A DNA stretch of 64,000 bases from an uncultured bacterium (GTDB lineage Bacteria; Verrucomicrobiota; Verrucomicrobiia; CAIQCK01), in NCBI GenBank assembly GCA_903870275.1, contig CAIQCK010000045.1, forward strand, positions 1-64,000, in the 5' to 3' direction. Made by a program: the position numbers and the translations under genes. Under the pieces are notes generated by a model. That model worked only from the letters and a program-made list of their open reading frames with translations. It was not told the origin of the DNA and did no database searches. Shown one piece after another: positions 29,264 to 38,707 of this stretch; the stretch's first letter is position 1, and each line of letters begins with the position of its first letter.

Positions 29264-30165
29264 GCACGAAGGCCACCATCACCGGCTTGGGATATTGCGG
29301 CATGGACTATCTCTGCCTGGTTCCGCGCATTCCGCTGGATGATAAAGTCGAAATCCTCCAGAGCGCGATCCAAGGCGGCGGCCCTTCCGCCACCGCGATC
29401 GCCGCCGCCGCGCGACTTGGCGCAGCGACGGCGTTTGCCGGCTGCGTCGGCAACGATCCACGGGGCCGCGAGATCGTCGCTGGCCTGGCTGCGGAAGGTG
29501 TGGATGTCAGCGGCATAAGGATTCGCGTGGGCGCCGAGTCGGCGGCGGGCTTCTGCTGGATAGAGAAACAAAGCGGGAAACGAAGCATCGCATGGACACG
29601 AGGAACGGCGCGGCCGTTGTCGGCGGACGAGATCGCCCTGGACCTGATAAGAACCAGCAAGCTCCTGCATCTTGACGGCCACCAGACAGAGGCTGCCATC
29701 GCCGCCGCCAGGCTGGCCCGTCAACATGGAGTCACCGTCTCGATGGATGCCGGGACGCTCGTGCCCGGCATCGAACAGCTCCTCGAGCTTTCCGACATCA
29801 TCATTGCCTCTGAAACACTTGCCCGCCGTTTCACCGGGCAATCCGACATGGAGTCGGCCGCGAAAAAGCTCTTTGCCGCGCACTGCAGGTTTTCCGCCGT
29901 TACGATGGGAAGCGGAGGCTCCATTGGATTTGACGGCCGCGAGTCTTTCAAATGCCCCGCGTTCAAAGTCAACGTGGTGGACACCACCGGCGCCGGGGAT
30001 GTCTTTCACGGGGCGTTCGCCTATGAATACGTCCGCGGCGGGACGTGGCCGAAATGCCTGAGGTTTGCCTCGGCCGTGGCGGCCTTGAAATGCACCCGCT
30101 TCGGCGGGCGGGCCGGCATTCCCGATCTGAAAACAACGGAAGAGTTTTTGAAACAGCATGAATAA
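29260..30165 (+). CDS. PfkB/ribokinase-family carbohydrate kinase
   Basis: GGGPSATAIAAAARLGAATAFAGCVGNDPRG and VNVVDTTGAGDVFHGAFAY (PfkB signatures). 4-nt ATGA overlap with upstream gene. Confidence 0.94.
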   Translation: MSTKATITGLGYCGMDYLCLVPRIPLDDKVEILQSAIQGGGPSATAIAAAARLGAATAFAGCVGNDPRGREIVAGLAAEGVDVSGIRIRVGAESAAGFCWIEKQSGKRSIAWTRGTARPLSADEIALDLIRTSKLLHLDGHQTEAAIAAARLARQHGVTVSMDAGTLVPGIEQLLELSDIIIASETLARRFTGQSDMESAAKKLFAAHCRFSAVTMGSGGSIGFDGRESFKCPAFKVNVVDTTGAGDVFHGAFAYEYVRGGTWPKCLRFASAVAALKCTRFGGRAGIPDLKTTEEFLKQHE

Positions 30166-30955
30166 CTATCTGCGACACTACGAACGCCGGGACGGCTTCA
30201 CACGCATCGTGTCCGTCGGCGACGGCGACCTGCAATTGACCGAGTTCGGCATCATCAATCTGCGGAAGAGCGAAGAGTATTCCGCCGATTCCGGCCAAAG
30301 CGAAGTTGCTCTCATCATCCTCGGCGGGCAGTGCTCGGTTTCCGGCGAGGGTTTCCAATTCAACCAGGTCGGCGGACGGAAAGACGTTTTCTCTGGCAAG
30401 CCGCACACGGTTTATGTTCCGTGCGGCACCCGCTACGTCATCCGCGCCGAAAGCGATGTCGAGATCGCATGGGCCGCCTCGCCCTCCAGCCTGAAGACGC
30501 CGGCCTACATGATCGCGCCCGAACAGGTCAAAGAGGTTCATATTGGAAAGGAAAACTATCAGCGCGACGCTTACCTGATGCTGACCGATGCGTTTCCGGC
30601 GGCGCACCTTTTCATCGGAGAGGCGTTTGTGCCGTCAGGCAATCACGCCAGCTACCCGCCGCACCGGCACGATTTCGACAACCTGCCGGTCGAGGTGGAC
30701 ATGGAGGAAATCTACTTCTTCCGCTTCAACCCCGACCAAGGTTACGGCATCCAGAAGATTTACACGGATGACGGGTCGTTGGATGTCACCTGCACGGTCA
30801 AGCAGAACGACACCACACTTATCCCTCGCGGCTACCATCCCGTCATCAACGCTCCCGGCTACACGATGTATTACCTGTGGATCATGGCCGGCCGCAACCA
30901 CCGCAAGTTCCTCTCGGTCATTGATCCGAATCACAAATGGGTTCTGGGAAAATGA
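30158..30955 (+). CDS. iolB: 5-deoxy-glucuronate isomerase-like (IolB family)
   Basis: NHASYPPHRHDFDNLPVEVDMEEIYFFRFNPDQGYGIQKIYTDDG...LIPRGYHPVINAPGYTMYYLWIMAG matches the IolB pattern. Confidence 0.88.
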   Translation: MNNYLRHYERRDGFTRIVSVGDGDLQLTEFGIINLRKSEEYSADSGQSEVALIILGGQCSVSGEGFQFNQVGGRKDVFSGKPHTVYVPCGTRYVIRAESDVEIAWAASPSSLKTPAYMIAPEQVKEVHIGKENYQRDAYLMLTDAFPAAHLFIGEAFVPSGNHASYPPHRHDFDNLPVEVDMEEIYFFRFNPDQGYGIQKIYTDDGSLDVTCTVKQNDTTLIPRGYHPVINAPGYTMYYLWIMAGRNHRKFLSVIDPNHKWVLGK

Positions 30956-32430
30956 AGAAGGATTTGTTTTTGGGCATAGATTTCGGAACGGGCGGCTGCA
31001 AGGTCACGCTGATAGACGCCGCCGGCACGGTGGTTGAAAGTGCCTCTGCGGAATATCCCACCAGCCATCCGAAACCGGCCTGGGCCGAACAGAATCCCGC
31101 CGACTGGCATCGGGCGATGTGCAGCGTTCTGAAGGGCCTGAAACGTCGCGACCGCATCGCAGCGTTGGCGCTGGACAGTTACACGCATGGCGCCGTGTTG
31201 CTGGACGACAAGCTGCGAGTGATCCGCCCCACCATCATCTGGACCGACCAGCGCAGCGCGAAGGAATGCCGGCTCCTGAAAGAGAAGCATTTCGATCTGA
31301 TCTTCCGAACTGCTTTCCAGGCGCCGACCCCGACCTGGACGCTGCCCCAGATGTTGTGGCTGAAGAACAACGAGCCGCAGGCGTTGAAACGGACCCGGCA
31401 CATTCTCTTCGTCAAGGATTACATCCGTTTTCTGCTGACGGGAGAAATGGCGTGCGACTGCGTTGAGGCCCAAGGAACTCTTTTTTGGGACATGAAACAT
31501 GGCCGCTGGTCGGAGGCGCTCTGCGCGCTGGCGGGTATTCCCGTGAAATCGCTTCCGCGCATCGCACGGCCGACAGACATTGCGGGAAAGATCAGCCGCG
31601 AGGCCGCTCGCGACACCGGCCTGCCGGAAGGCTTGCCGGTCATCATGGGGGCGAGCGATTCGGCTGTGGAGGATTATGCCGCCGGCGCCATCGAGCCGGG
31701 TCAGTGCGTGCTGAAACTTGCCACCGCCGGAAACGTCAACGTCATGACCTCCGAAGCGCATCCGCACCCCGAAACGCTGACCTATTCGCACGTCGTCCCT
31801 GGCATGTGGTATTCCGTGACCGCCACGAACTCCGCGGCCGTCTGCCAGCGGTGGTATCGGGATATGTTCTGCGCGCCGGGCACCGATTATGCGGCGCTCA
31901 ACGAGCTTGCCGGCCAGTCTCCGCCCGGCAGCAACGGCGTCTTTTTTCACCCGTACCTCCAGGGCGAGCGGTCGCCCTACTGGGACCCGAATCTGCGGGG
32001 AAGTTTCACCGGCATCAGCATGGCCAATTCCAGGGGTGATTTTTCCAGGGCCTTGCTGGAAGGCGTGGCCTACTCGCTCAAGGACTGCTACCGCACCATC
32101 GAGAAGATGGGCCTGCAAGCCCGCGAATTCATCTTGATTGGCGGCGGCGCGAAAAGCGCGCTGTGGAGCAGCATCGTGTGCGATGTGTTCAACGCCCCCG
32201 TCAAGTGCCCGTCCTCATGCGATGCCTCCTTCGGGAGCGCGCTGCTGGCGGGCGTGGGCGTCGGCGTTTTCAAAGACGAGGTGGCGGCTGTCCGGCAATG
32301 TCTGAAACTCGAACGGCAGTTGACGCCGAATCTGGAACGCGCCCGCTTCTACGCCAGCCAATTCAAGCATTACCGGCACATCCACGACGCGCTCTCGGAT
32401 TGCTACCGAAACGTGAATCAAAGCAATTGA
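30952..32430 (+). CDS. FGGY-family carbohydrate kinase (xylulokinase-like)
   Basis: LFLGIDFGTGGCKVTLIDAAGTVV...; HGAVLLDD; GVAYSLKDCYRTIEKMGLQAREFILIGGGAKSALWSSIVCDVFNAPV. Start at the ATG at 30952 overlapping the iolB stop. Confidence 0.92.
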   Translation: MKKDLFLGIDFGTGGCKVTLIDAAGTVVESASAEYPTSHPKPAWAEQNPADWHRAMCSVLKGLKRRDRIAALALDSYTHGAVLLDDKLRVIRPTIIWTDQRSAKECRLLKEKHFDLIFRTAFQAPTPTWTLPQMLWLKNNEPQALKRTRHILFVKDYIRFLLTGEMACDCVEAQGTLFWDMKHGRWSEALCALAGIPVKSLPRIARPTDIAGKISREAARDTGLPEGLPVIMGASDSAVEDYAAGAIEPGQCVLKLATAGNVNVMTSEAHPHPETLTYSHVVPGMWYSVTATNSAAVCQRWYRDMFCAPGTDYAALNELAGQSPPGSNGVFFHPYLQGERSPYWDPNLRGSFTGISMANSRGDFSRALLEGVAYSLKDCYRTIEKMGLQAREFILIGGGAKSALWSSIVCDVFNAPVKCPSSCDASFGSALLAGVGVGVFKDEVAAVRQCLKLERQLTPNLERARFYASQFKHYRHIHDALSDCYRNVNQSN

Positions 32431-32460
32431 CCGAAGCAAACCCTCAAAAGAAACACCATC

Positions 32461-33906
32461 ATGATTCCACCAAACAGCTACCTGTATGAAATGATCCGAA
32501 GCGAACTGTCCTGGGTGGTCGGTGACGATCACGTCCAGACCGGCGATTCGGACAAGCTGGGCCACTCGATAGATTATTATTGGGTGCCCGAAGTCTGGCA
32601 CGACCGCGGCCAGAAACTGCCTCCGCCGGATTTCGTCGTCTATCCGGCATCCGCCAGGGAAGTGTCGGAAATCCTCAAGATCGCGAACACGCATAACATC
32701 CCTGTGGTTCCGTGGGGCGGTGGCTCGGGTTCCCAGGGCGGCGCGTTGCCCATCTACGGTGGCATCGTGATGGACATGAAGCGAATGAACAAAGTGCTGA
32801 ACATTGACCCGATCTCGATGACCGCCACCGCCGAGACCGGCATCAACACCCAGCATCTGGAGTGGGCGATCGAGAAGGCCGGCTACAGCACGATGCATTT
32901 CCCCGCTTCGATTGCCTGCGCGACCTTGGGAGGTTTTATCGCCAACCGCGGCACCGGCGTGTTGAGCACCAAATACGGCAAGATCGAAGACATGGTTATG
33001 ACACTGGAAGTCGTGACGCCCGCCGGCGAGATCATCAACACCCTTCCCGTGCCGCGCCACGCCTCAGGCCCCGATCTCACACAACTGTTCCTCGGCAGCG
33101 AAGGCACGCTCGGCGTCGTTACCAAGGCGACCATCAAAATCCACCCCATCCCCGAGTCGCGAAAATTCCACGCCTTCCTTTTCAAGACCATGCACGACGC
33201 CATGGGCGCCGGCGCAAAGATCATGACCAGCCGCCTGCGCCCCTGCGTGATCCGGCTCTACGACGAGCTCGAAACCGCGCGGCTCATCAAGAGGGTGCTC
33301 GGCATAGACAAGCAGGGTGCCTATCTGGTCTTCGGCTTCGACGGCCCCGCGAAAAACGTGGATTTGGAACTGGAACAGGCATGCGCAATCTGTCGTGAAA
33401 AAGAACATGAGGACCTCGGCACCGAGATGGGACAGGCTTGGTGGGACCATCGCTACAAGTTTTTCTATCCGCCCTACATGTTCCACCTGCCGCAGGCGTT
33501 TGGCACGCTCGACACGGTGGCCACGTTCGCCAACATTGAAAAGGTTTACTGGGCGATGAAGAACACCATCCGCGAAAACTTTCCGCAGGCGGCGTTCATC
33601 GGACATTTCTCGCACTGGTATGAATGGGGCTGCATGCTTTACGCGCGGTTCATCATCGAGGAACCGCCCAAAGACCCGCGCGAAGCCGTCGCACTCTACA
33701 ACAAGATTTGGGACATGGCGATCCGCGCGGCCATCAAGGAAGGCGGCGTCATCAACGAGCATCACGGCGTCGGGCTCAAACTCGGCCGAATCATGAAGGA
33801 GCTTTACGGTCCGGCTTTCAAAGTCCTTGAGGACATCAAGAAGGTCCTCGATCCCAACAACATCATGAACCCCGGCAAGATGGGCTTCCGGGCGAAAGGA
33901 ATTTAA
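32461..33906 (+). CDS. FAD-binding oxidase (GlcD / alkyl-DHAP-synthase-like)
   Basis: PDFVVYPASAREVSEILKIANTHNIPVVPWGGGSGSQGGALP, FLGSEGTLGVVTKATIKIHPIPE, INEHHGVGLKLGRIMKELYGPAFKVLEDIKKVLDPNNIMNPGKMG. Confidence 0.94.
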   Translation: MIPPNSYLYEMIRSELSWVVGDDHVQTGDSDKLGHSIDYYWVPEVWHDRGQKLPPPDFVVYPASAREVSEILKIANTHNIPVVPWGGGSGSQGGALPIYGGIVMDMKRMNKVLNIDPISMTATAETGINTQHLEWAIEKAGYSTMHFPASIACATLGGFIANRGTGVLSTKYGKIEDMVMTLEVVTPAGEIINTLPVPRHASGPDLTQLFLGSEGTLGVVTKATIKIHPIPESRKFHAFLFKTMHDAMGAGAKIMTSRLRPCVIRLYDELETARLIKRVLGIDKQGAYLVFGFDGPAKNVDLELEQACAICREKEHEDLGTEMGQAWWDHRYKFFYPPYMFHLPQAFGTLDTVATFANIEKVYWAMKNTIRENFPQAAFIGHFSHWYEWGCMLYARFIIEEPPKDPREAVALYNKIWDMAIRAAIKEGGVINEHHGVGLKLGRIMKELYGPAFKVLEDIKKVLDPNNIMNPGKMGFRAKGI

Positions 33907-33909
33907 CCA

Positions 33910-34884
33910 ATGCACATAGACAAACATCAGGATGTGATTGCCGCGTGCCGTTTCTGTTTCATGTGCCGCCATCTCGATCCGATCGGCAACGTGACTTTTC
34001 AGGAGGCGGACACGCCGAGGGGACGGGCGTTGATCCTCGACAAAGTTCGCATGGACAATGAGAACCTGAAGAACAACGACTTCATTGCCACCGTCTACCG
34101 TAGCGCGTTGAGCGGGGCCAACCGTTATCACTGCGTCAGCCACTACGACGAGGTCGGCTTGGTCCTTGCCGCGAGAAAGGATATCGTCGAGGCGGGGCTT
34201 GTGCCGGAGAAGGTGAAAGCACTGGCGGAAAAGCTGAGCGGGGCGACTTTCACCGTCAAGGGCAAGGGCGATGTCCTGTATTACGGCGAACACGCGAAAC
34301 TCTACTCCGGCTGCAAGACCCTCTCCGGCGGAGACCCCGGCAAGGCGCTGGAGACACTCGGTTTTGCTGGCGAATCACAAAAGGTCTTCGACAAATTCAA
34401 GAAGGCCGTTGCTGCTTCTAGATGCAAGACACTCATCGTGGCGGAACCGTCCGCATACGATTTCCTGAAGGACAAGCTCGACGGCATCAAGGTCGTGCAC
34501 TGCTCCGAATGCCTGCTCTCCGCGAAACTGAAGGCGGGCCGGGCACGCAAGGCATTCTATCTGGAGAGCGACTTCCTGAAGAACTACGACGGCAACCTCG
34601 CCTCGCCGCGGCAGCTCCTCGCGCAGTGCGGCTACAAGCTTGTGCCGTTCGGCACCAACAGCGAGGAATCCTATTCAGTCGGCGAGGGCGCGGTGGTCTT
34701 CGACGAATTGAACCCCGAACTGTGCGAGAAGCTCTGCCGCCGCGTTTGTGAGCTTGCGGATAATCTCAAAAACGACCTGTTCATCACGCCGTCGCGGTAT
34801 GTGAAAGCCACTCTCACGAAATACAACCCGCAGATTCGGATTGTTACGCTCGAAGAAGCGGTCGCCCAAAGAAAGGACCAATAG
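33910..34884 (+). CDS. (Fe-S)-binding protein, GlcF/heterodisulfide-reductase-like partner of the FAD oxidase
   Basis: ACRFCFMCRHLDPIGNVTFQEADTPRGRALILDKV; CCG-like segments LYSGCKTLSGGDP and VVHCSECLL. Confidence 0.85.
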   Translation: MHIDKHQDVIAACRFCFMCRHLDPIGNVTFQEADTPRGRALILDKVRMDNENLKNNDFIATVYRSALSGANRYHCVSHYDEVGLVLAARKDIVEAGLVPEKVKALAEKLSGATFTVKGKGDVLYYGEHAKLYSGCKTLSGGDPGKALETLGFAGESQKVFDKFKKAVAASRCKTLIVAEPSAYDFLKDKLDGIKVVHCSECLLSAKLKAGRARKAFYLESDFLKNYDGNLASPRQLLAQCGYKLVPFGTNSEESYSVGEGAVVFDELNPELCEKLCRRVCELADNLKNDLFITPSRYVKATLTKYNPQIRIVTLEEAVAQRKDQ

Positions 34885-36233
34885 TGAAGAAGTTTTCCGT
34901 AGGTTACATCGCACTGTCCAAGGCAACCTGGGTCACGCCGGAAATTGACAGAGTCCGGCAACGCACGCTGGAAAGGCTGAAACAACTGCCTTTTGAAATC
35001 CTCCACGGCAACGCATTGACGACCACCACGGTGGAAGCGTCGGCGGTTTGCCGCGAACTGAACCGGCAGGAGGCAAGCGCCGTGATCGTGCATTTCGCAA
35101 CCTTTCCGGTCGGCGCGATCATCCCGGTCATCGCGCGAGAACTGAACGTCCCGATCCTGCTGTTCTCCACTCCCGAACAACCGGCCGCGGGCGGCATCTG
35201 GGCGCAAAATTCCTTCTGCGGCGCCAATATGGCTGTTCATACGTTGCGGAAGCTGGGCCGGAAATACGGGTTTGTTTTCGGCCCCGCCGCGAAAGCGGAC
35301 GCACTCATGGAAAAGCCGCTCAACGTTCTGAAGTGCATGGCGGAGCTCGCTTCCACCAAGATCGGCCTCGTGGGCGGGCGTGTTCCGGGGTTCTACACTT
35401 CCAACTGCGATGAAATGCGCTTGCGATCCTCCATCGGCGCCGAAGTGGAAATCATTGACCAGTTGGAAATCGTGGATACCGCCGGCAAACTTGGCGATAA
35501 AGAGATTCGCAGGGGAGCCGGGGAAGTCCGGGGCAGTTGCGCCTCGTTCTGCAAGAGCGTCGAAAAGGACATCCTGCCCACAGGGAAACTATACGAAGCC
35601 CTGAAAAAAACGGCTGCCAAGTATGGCCTGTCCTCGTATGCCATCCGCTGCTGGCCGGAATGGTCCGATGTGTTCGGCATCGCGCCCTGCGCCTCGATGG
35701 GGATGCTGAACAACACCGGTCTCGTCACCAGTTGCGAGGGCGACGTGCTGGGCGCTGTGCTGATGAAGGCGCAGGCGGCCCTCGGCGGTGGCATTCCATT
35801 CTTCGCCGACCTTATCTCGTTCGACTACGCGAAGAACACGGCCGTCTTCTGGCATTGCGGCGCCGCCCCGTCGGCCTTGTGCAGGAAATTCGGGGAAACG
35901 AAGATGCGCCAGCACTTCCGCGTGGACGGCGGCGACAAAAAGGGCATGGTCAATGAGTTTCCGTTGAAGCCCGGGCCGATCACGCTGGCGCAACTGGATG
36001 AGGACGGCGACGGCTACCGGATGCTGATTGCCAAAGGAACCGCCCTGGACACGGAGCCGTTCGTTCGCGGCAACCCGCTCAACATCCGGTTTGATTGCCC
36101 GGTGGAGAAACTGGTGGCCACAATCATGAATGACGGGTTCAAGCATCACTATTCCCTCATTCACGCGGACATTGAAGAGGAACTCCGCGAGCTTTGCAAA
36201 TGGCTGAACATCAATCCGGTTCTGATTCAATAA
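34884..36233 (+). CDS. L-fucose/L-arabinose isomerase-family protein
   Basis: GUG start overlapping the previous stop; VGYIALSKATWVTPEID...STPEQPAAGGIWAQNSFCGANMAVHTLRKLG; YAIRCWPEWSDVFGIAPCASMGMLNNTGLVTSCEGDVLGAVLMKAQ. Confidence 0.87.
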   Translation: MKKFSVGYIALSKATWVTPEIDRVRQRTLERLKQLPFEILHGNALTTTTVEASAVCRELNRQEASAVIVHFATFPVGAIIPVIARELNVPILLFSTPEQPAAGGIWAQNSFCGANMAVHTLRKLGRKYGFVFGPAAKADALMEKPLNVLKCMAELASTKIGLVGGRVPGFYTSNCDEMRLRSSIGAEVEIIDQLEIVDTAGKLGDKEIRRGAGEVRGSCASFCKSVEKDILPTGKLYEALKKTAAKYGLSSYAIRCWPEWSDVFGIAPCASMGMLNNTGLVTSCEGDVLGAVLMKAQAALGGGIPFFADLISFDYAKNTAVFWHCGAAPSALCRKFGETKMRQHFRVDGGDKKGMVNEFPLKPGPITLAQLDEDGDGYRMLIAKGTALDTEPFVRGNPLNIRFDCPVEKLVATIMNDGFKHHYSLIHADIEEELRELCKWLNINPVLIQ

Positions 36234-36245
36234 GGAAACGAGGTA

Positions 36246-37091
36246 ATGGCAACCATGCTGACGTTCAACGAGATACTCCCCCAGGCACGAAAAGAAAAAC
36301 GGGCTGTTGGGGCTTTTAACGTGGCCAATCTGGAAACGCTTCTCTCCGTGTTCAAGGCGGCGGAGCAGGAAAAATCCCCGGTCATTATCCAGGTGTATCA
36401 GCGTCTGTTTAACGACGAACGCGCGGGGCTTATCGCCGCCATGACTTCCAGGCTCGCGAAGAACTCCGGGATTCCAGTGGCGCTGCATCTGGATCATGGG
36501 ATATCGGTCGAACAGATCAAAAAGGCGATTGATCTGGGCTACACCTCGGTGATGATTGATGGTTCGCAACGGTCTTTTGCCGAGAACATCGCGCTGACAT
36601 CCAAGGCCGTCGAGGTTGCGCACCAATCCGGGGTTTCGATTGAGGCCGAAATCGGGCACGTTCCTTTTGGCGACGGCGCCATCGAGTTGTCAACGGCTGC
36701 GGAAGCCGTCGAGTTCGTGAAACAGACCGGGGTTGACGCCCTGGCCATATCCATCGGGACAGCACACGGTTTCTACAAGAAGGAACCGGTGCTGGATATT
36801 CAGCGGGCCTCCGAAATAGGCGAATCCATCACAATCCCGATGGTGCTTCACGGAGGAACCGGAGTTCCCGATGAGCAATTGAAAAAAGCCATTGCCTGCG
36901 GCGTCGCCAAAATCAATATCGCCACGGAATTGCAGAGCATGTTTTTGCGTGGGGTTGCCGCCGAGCTTGCAAAGAATGGCGAGAAATTCATGCCGCTGGA
37001 TCTTTATTTCAAGCCCGTCGAAGATAGAATCAAGGAATATGTCCGTTCCAAGATCAGGGTGTTTGCACAAAACGAGGGACATGGGACATGA
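36246..37091 (+). CDS. Class II ketose-bisphosphate aldolase (IolJ/FbaA-like)
   Basis: [101 protein letters not shown]. Confidence 0.95.
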   Translation: MATMLTFNEILPQARKEKRAVGAFNVANLETLLSVFKAAEQEKSPVIIQVYQRLFNDERAGLIAAMTSRLAKNSGIPVALHLDHGISVEQIKKAIDLGYTSVMIDGSQRSFAENIALTSKAVEVAHQSGVSIEAEIGHVPFGDGAIELSTAAEAVEFVKQTGVDALAISIGTAHGFYKKEPVLDIQRASEIGESITIPMVLHGGTGVPDEQLKKAIACGVAKINIATELQSMFLRGVAAELAKNGEKFMPLDLYFKPVEDRIKEYVRSKIRVFAQNEGHGT

Positions 37092-37861
37092 ACAACTCGA
37101 AGATCAACGTCACGATCTGGAATGAGTATATCCACGAGCAGAAGAAACCGTCGGTAAGGGCGGTCTATCCGAACGGCATCCACGGGGCGTTGGCGAAAGA
37201 ACTGACCGCGCCCGATCTGGAAATCCGCACCGCCACCCTCGATGAGCCGGAACACGGGCTCACGCAGAAGCTTCTCGAAAATACCGACGTGCTGCTCTGG
37301 TGGGGGCACGCCGCCCACGACCGGGTTGAGGACTCGATCGTTCAGCGGGTGCAACAGCGAGTGTGGGAAGGCATGGGCATCGTCGTGTTGCACTCGGGCC
37401 ACATGTCGAAGATTTTTCGCGTCCTCAACGGCACCAGCGGCAAGCTGCACTGGCGCGAGGCCGGGGAAAGGGAACGGCTCTGGGTGATTGATCCGGCTCA
37501 TCCGATTGCGGCCGGCCTGCCGGAGCATTTCGAGCTGCCGCGCGAAGAGATGTATGGCGAGCCGTTCATGATTGCGGGCGACGCGAAAGTCATCTTCATC
37601 TCCTGGTTTGAGGGCGGTGAGGTGTTTCGCAGCGGTTTCACCTTTCAACGCGGCAACGGCAGGCTCTTCTATTTCCGTCCGGGACACGAGGCTTTCCCGA
37701 CCTATTACGATCCGAATGTCTTGAGAGTGCTTGCCAACGCCATCCGCTGGGCCAGACCGACTGTGTCCATGCCGTATCCCAAAACCCACGTCCCCGACCC
37801 GCTTGAAAAACTTTCCCCCAAAGCCTTTGAGTTTAACAAAGTTGGGATCATCAAGCCGTAG
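37088..37861 (+). CDS. ThuA (trehalose utilisation)-family protein
   Basis: [28 protein letters not shown]...[22 protein letters not shown]...[24 protein letters not shown]. Confidence 0.92.
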   Translation: MNNSKINVTIWNEYIHEQKKPSVRAVYPNGIHGALAKELTAPDLEIRTATLDEPEHGLTQKLLENTDVLLWWGHAAHDRVEDSIVQRVQQRVWEGMGIVVLHSGHMSKIFRVLNGTSGKLHWREAGERERLWVIDPAHPIAAGLPEHFELPREEMYGEPFMIAGDAKVIFISWFEGGEVFRSGFTFQRGNGRLFYFRPGHEAFPTYYDPNVLRVLANAIRWARPTVSMPYPKTHVPDPLEKLSPKAFEFNKVGIIKP

Positions 37862-37867
37862 TCAGCC

Positions 37868-38707
37868 ATGAATACAAAGTGTGATGCCTGGCCCGTGGCG
37901 GTTTGCAGCTGGTCGCTCCGTGCCGATCCGGACGAAGTCGCCCAAGCAATGCGTCAGTTGGGGATTGATCACGTCAACCTGTCCCTGAGGCCGGTGTTCG
38001 CGGAAGACGGTGATGCGTATCTCGATGCAATTCGCCGGCAGAAATGGACGATCAGCGCGACGACGATTGGTTTTCCACAGGAAGATTATTCATCCTTGGA
38101 AAGCATTCGAGCGACCGGGGGAATCCTGCCGGACGAGTGCTGGCCTCGGAATCAGCAAATGGTCGTGCGCTCGGCAGCGATCACGGCCGAACTCGGCGTC
38201 CGCTTCCTGACGATGCACGCCGGGTTCATCGAGAGTGACGACCCGGCCCAAGCCCGGCTTCTGCGCGATCGCCTGGTCTGTCTGGCGGATGTGGCCGCGC
38301 AACGAGGCATCACGCTTCTGATGGAGACGGGTCAGGAGACAGCCAACTGCTTGAGGGAGTTGCTGGAAAGGCTAAACCATCCGGCGCTCGGAATAAATTT
38401 CGACCCGGCGAATATGATTCTCTACGGCAAGGGCGATCCGATCGCGGCCGTGCGGACACTGGGGCCGTGGATCAAGCACGTTCATATCAAGGACGCCGTC
38501 CGCACAAAGCAGCCGGGCACTTGGGGCACCGAGGTTCCCTGGTGTGAAGGTGAAGTTGAAACTGAAGCTTTTCTGAAGGCGCTGAAAGAAGTTGGGTTTG
38601 CCGGTGTATTGGCGATCGAACGCGAGGCAGGAGACAATCGGCTGGGTGACATTCGATTGGCGGCCGAGCGGCTCGCCGGTTACGCCGGACCGGGAGGAGC
38701 CGCATGA
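37868..38707 (+). CDS. Sugar phosphate isomerase/epimerase (AP-endonuclease-2-like TIM barrel)
   Basis: LLMETGQETANCLRELLERLNHPALGINFDPANMILYGKGDPIAAVRTLGPWIKHVHIKDAVR...VPWCEGEVETEAFLKALKEVGFAGVLAIEREAG. Confidence 0.93.
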   Translation: MNTKCDAWPVAVCSWSLRADPDEVAQAMRQLGIDHVNLSLRPVFAEDGDAYLDAIRRQKWTISATTIGFPQEDYSSLESIRATGGILPDECWPRNQQMVVRSAAITAELGVRFLTMHAGFIESDDPAQARLLRDRLVCLADVAAQRGITLLMETGQETANCLRELLERLNHPALGINFDPANMILYGKGDPIAAVRTLGPWIKHVHIKDAVRTKQPGTWGTEVPWCEGEVETEAFLKALKEVGFAGVLAIEREAGDNRLGDIRLAAERLAGYAGPGGAA

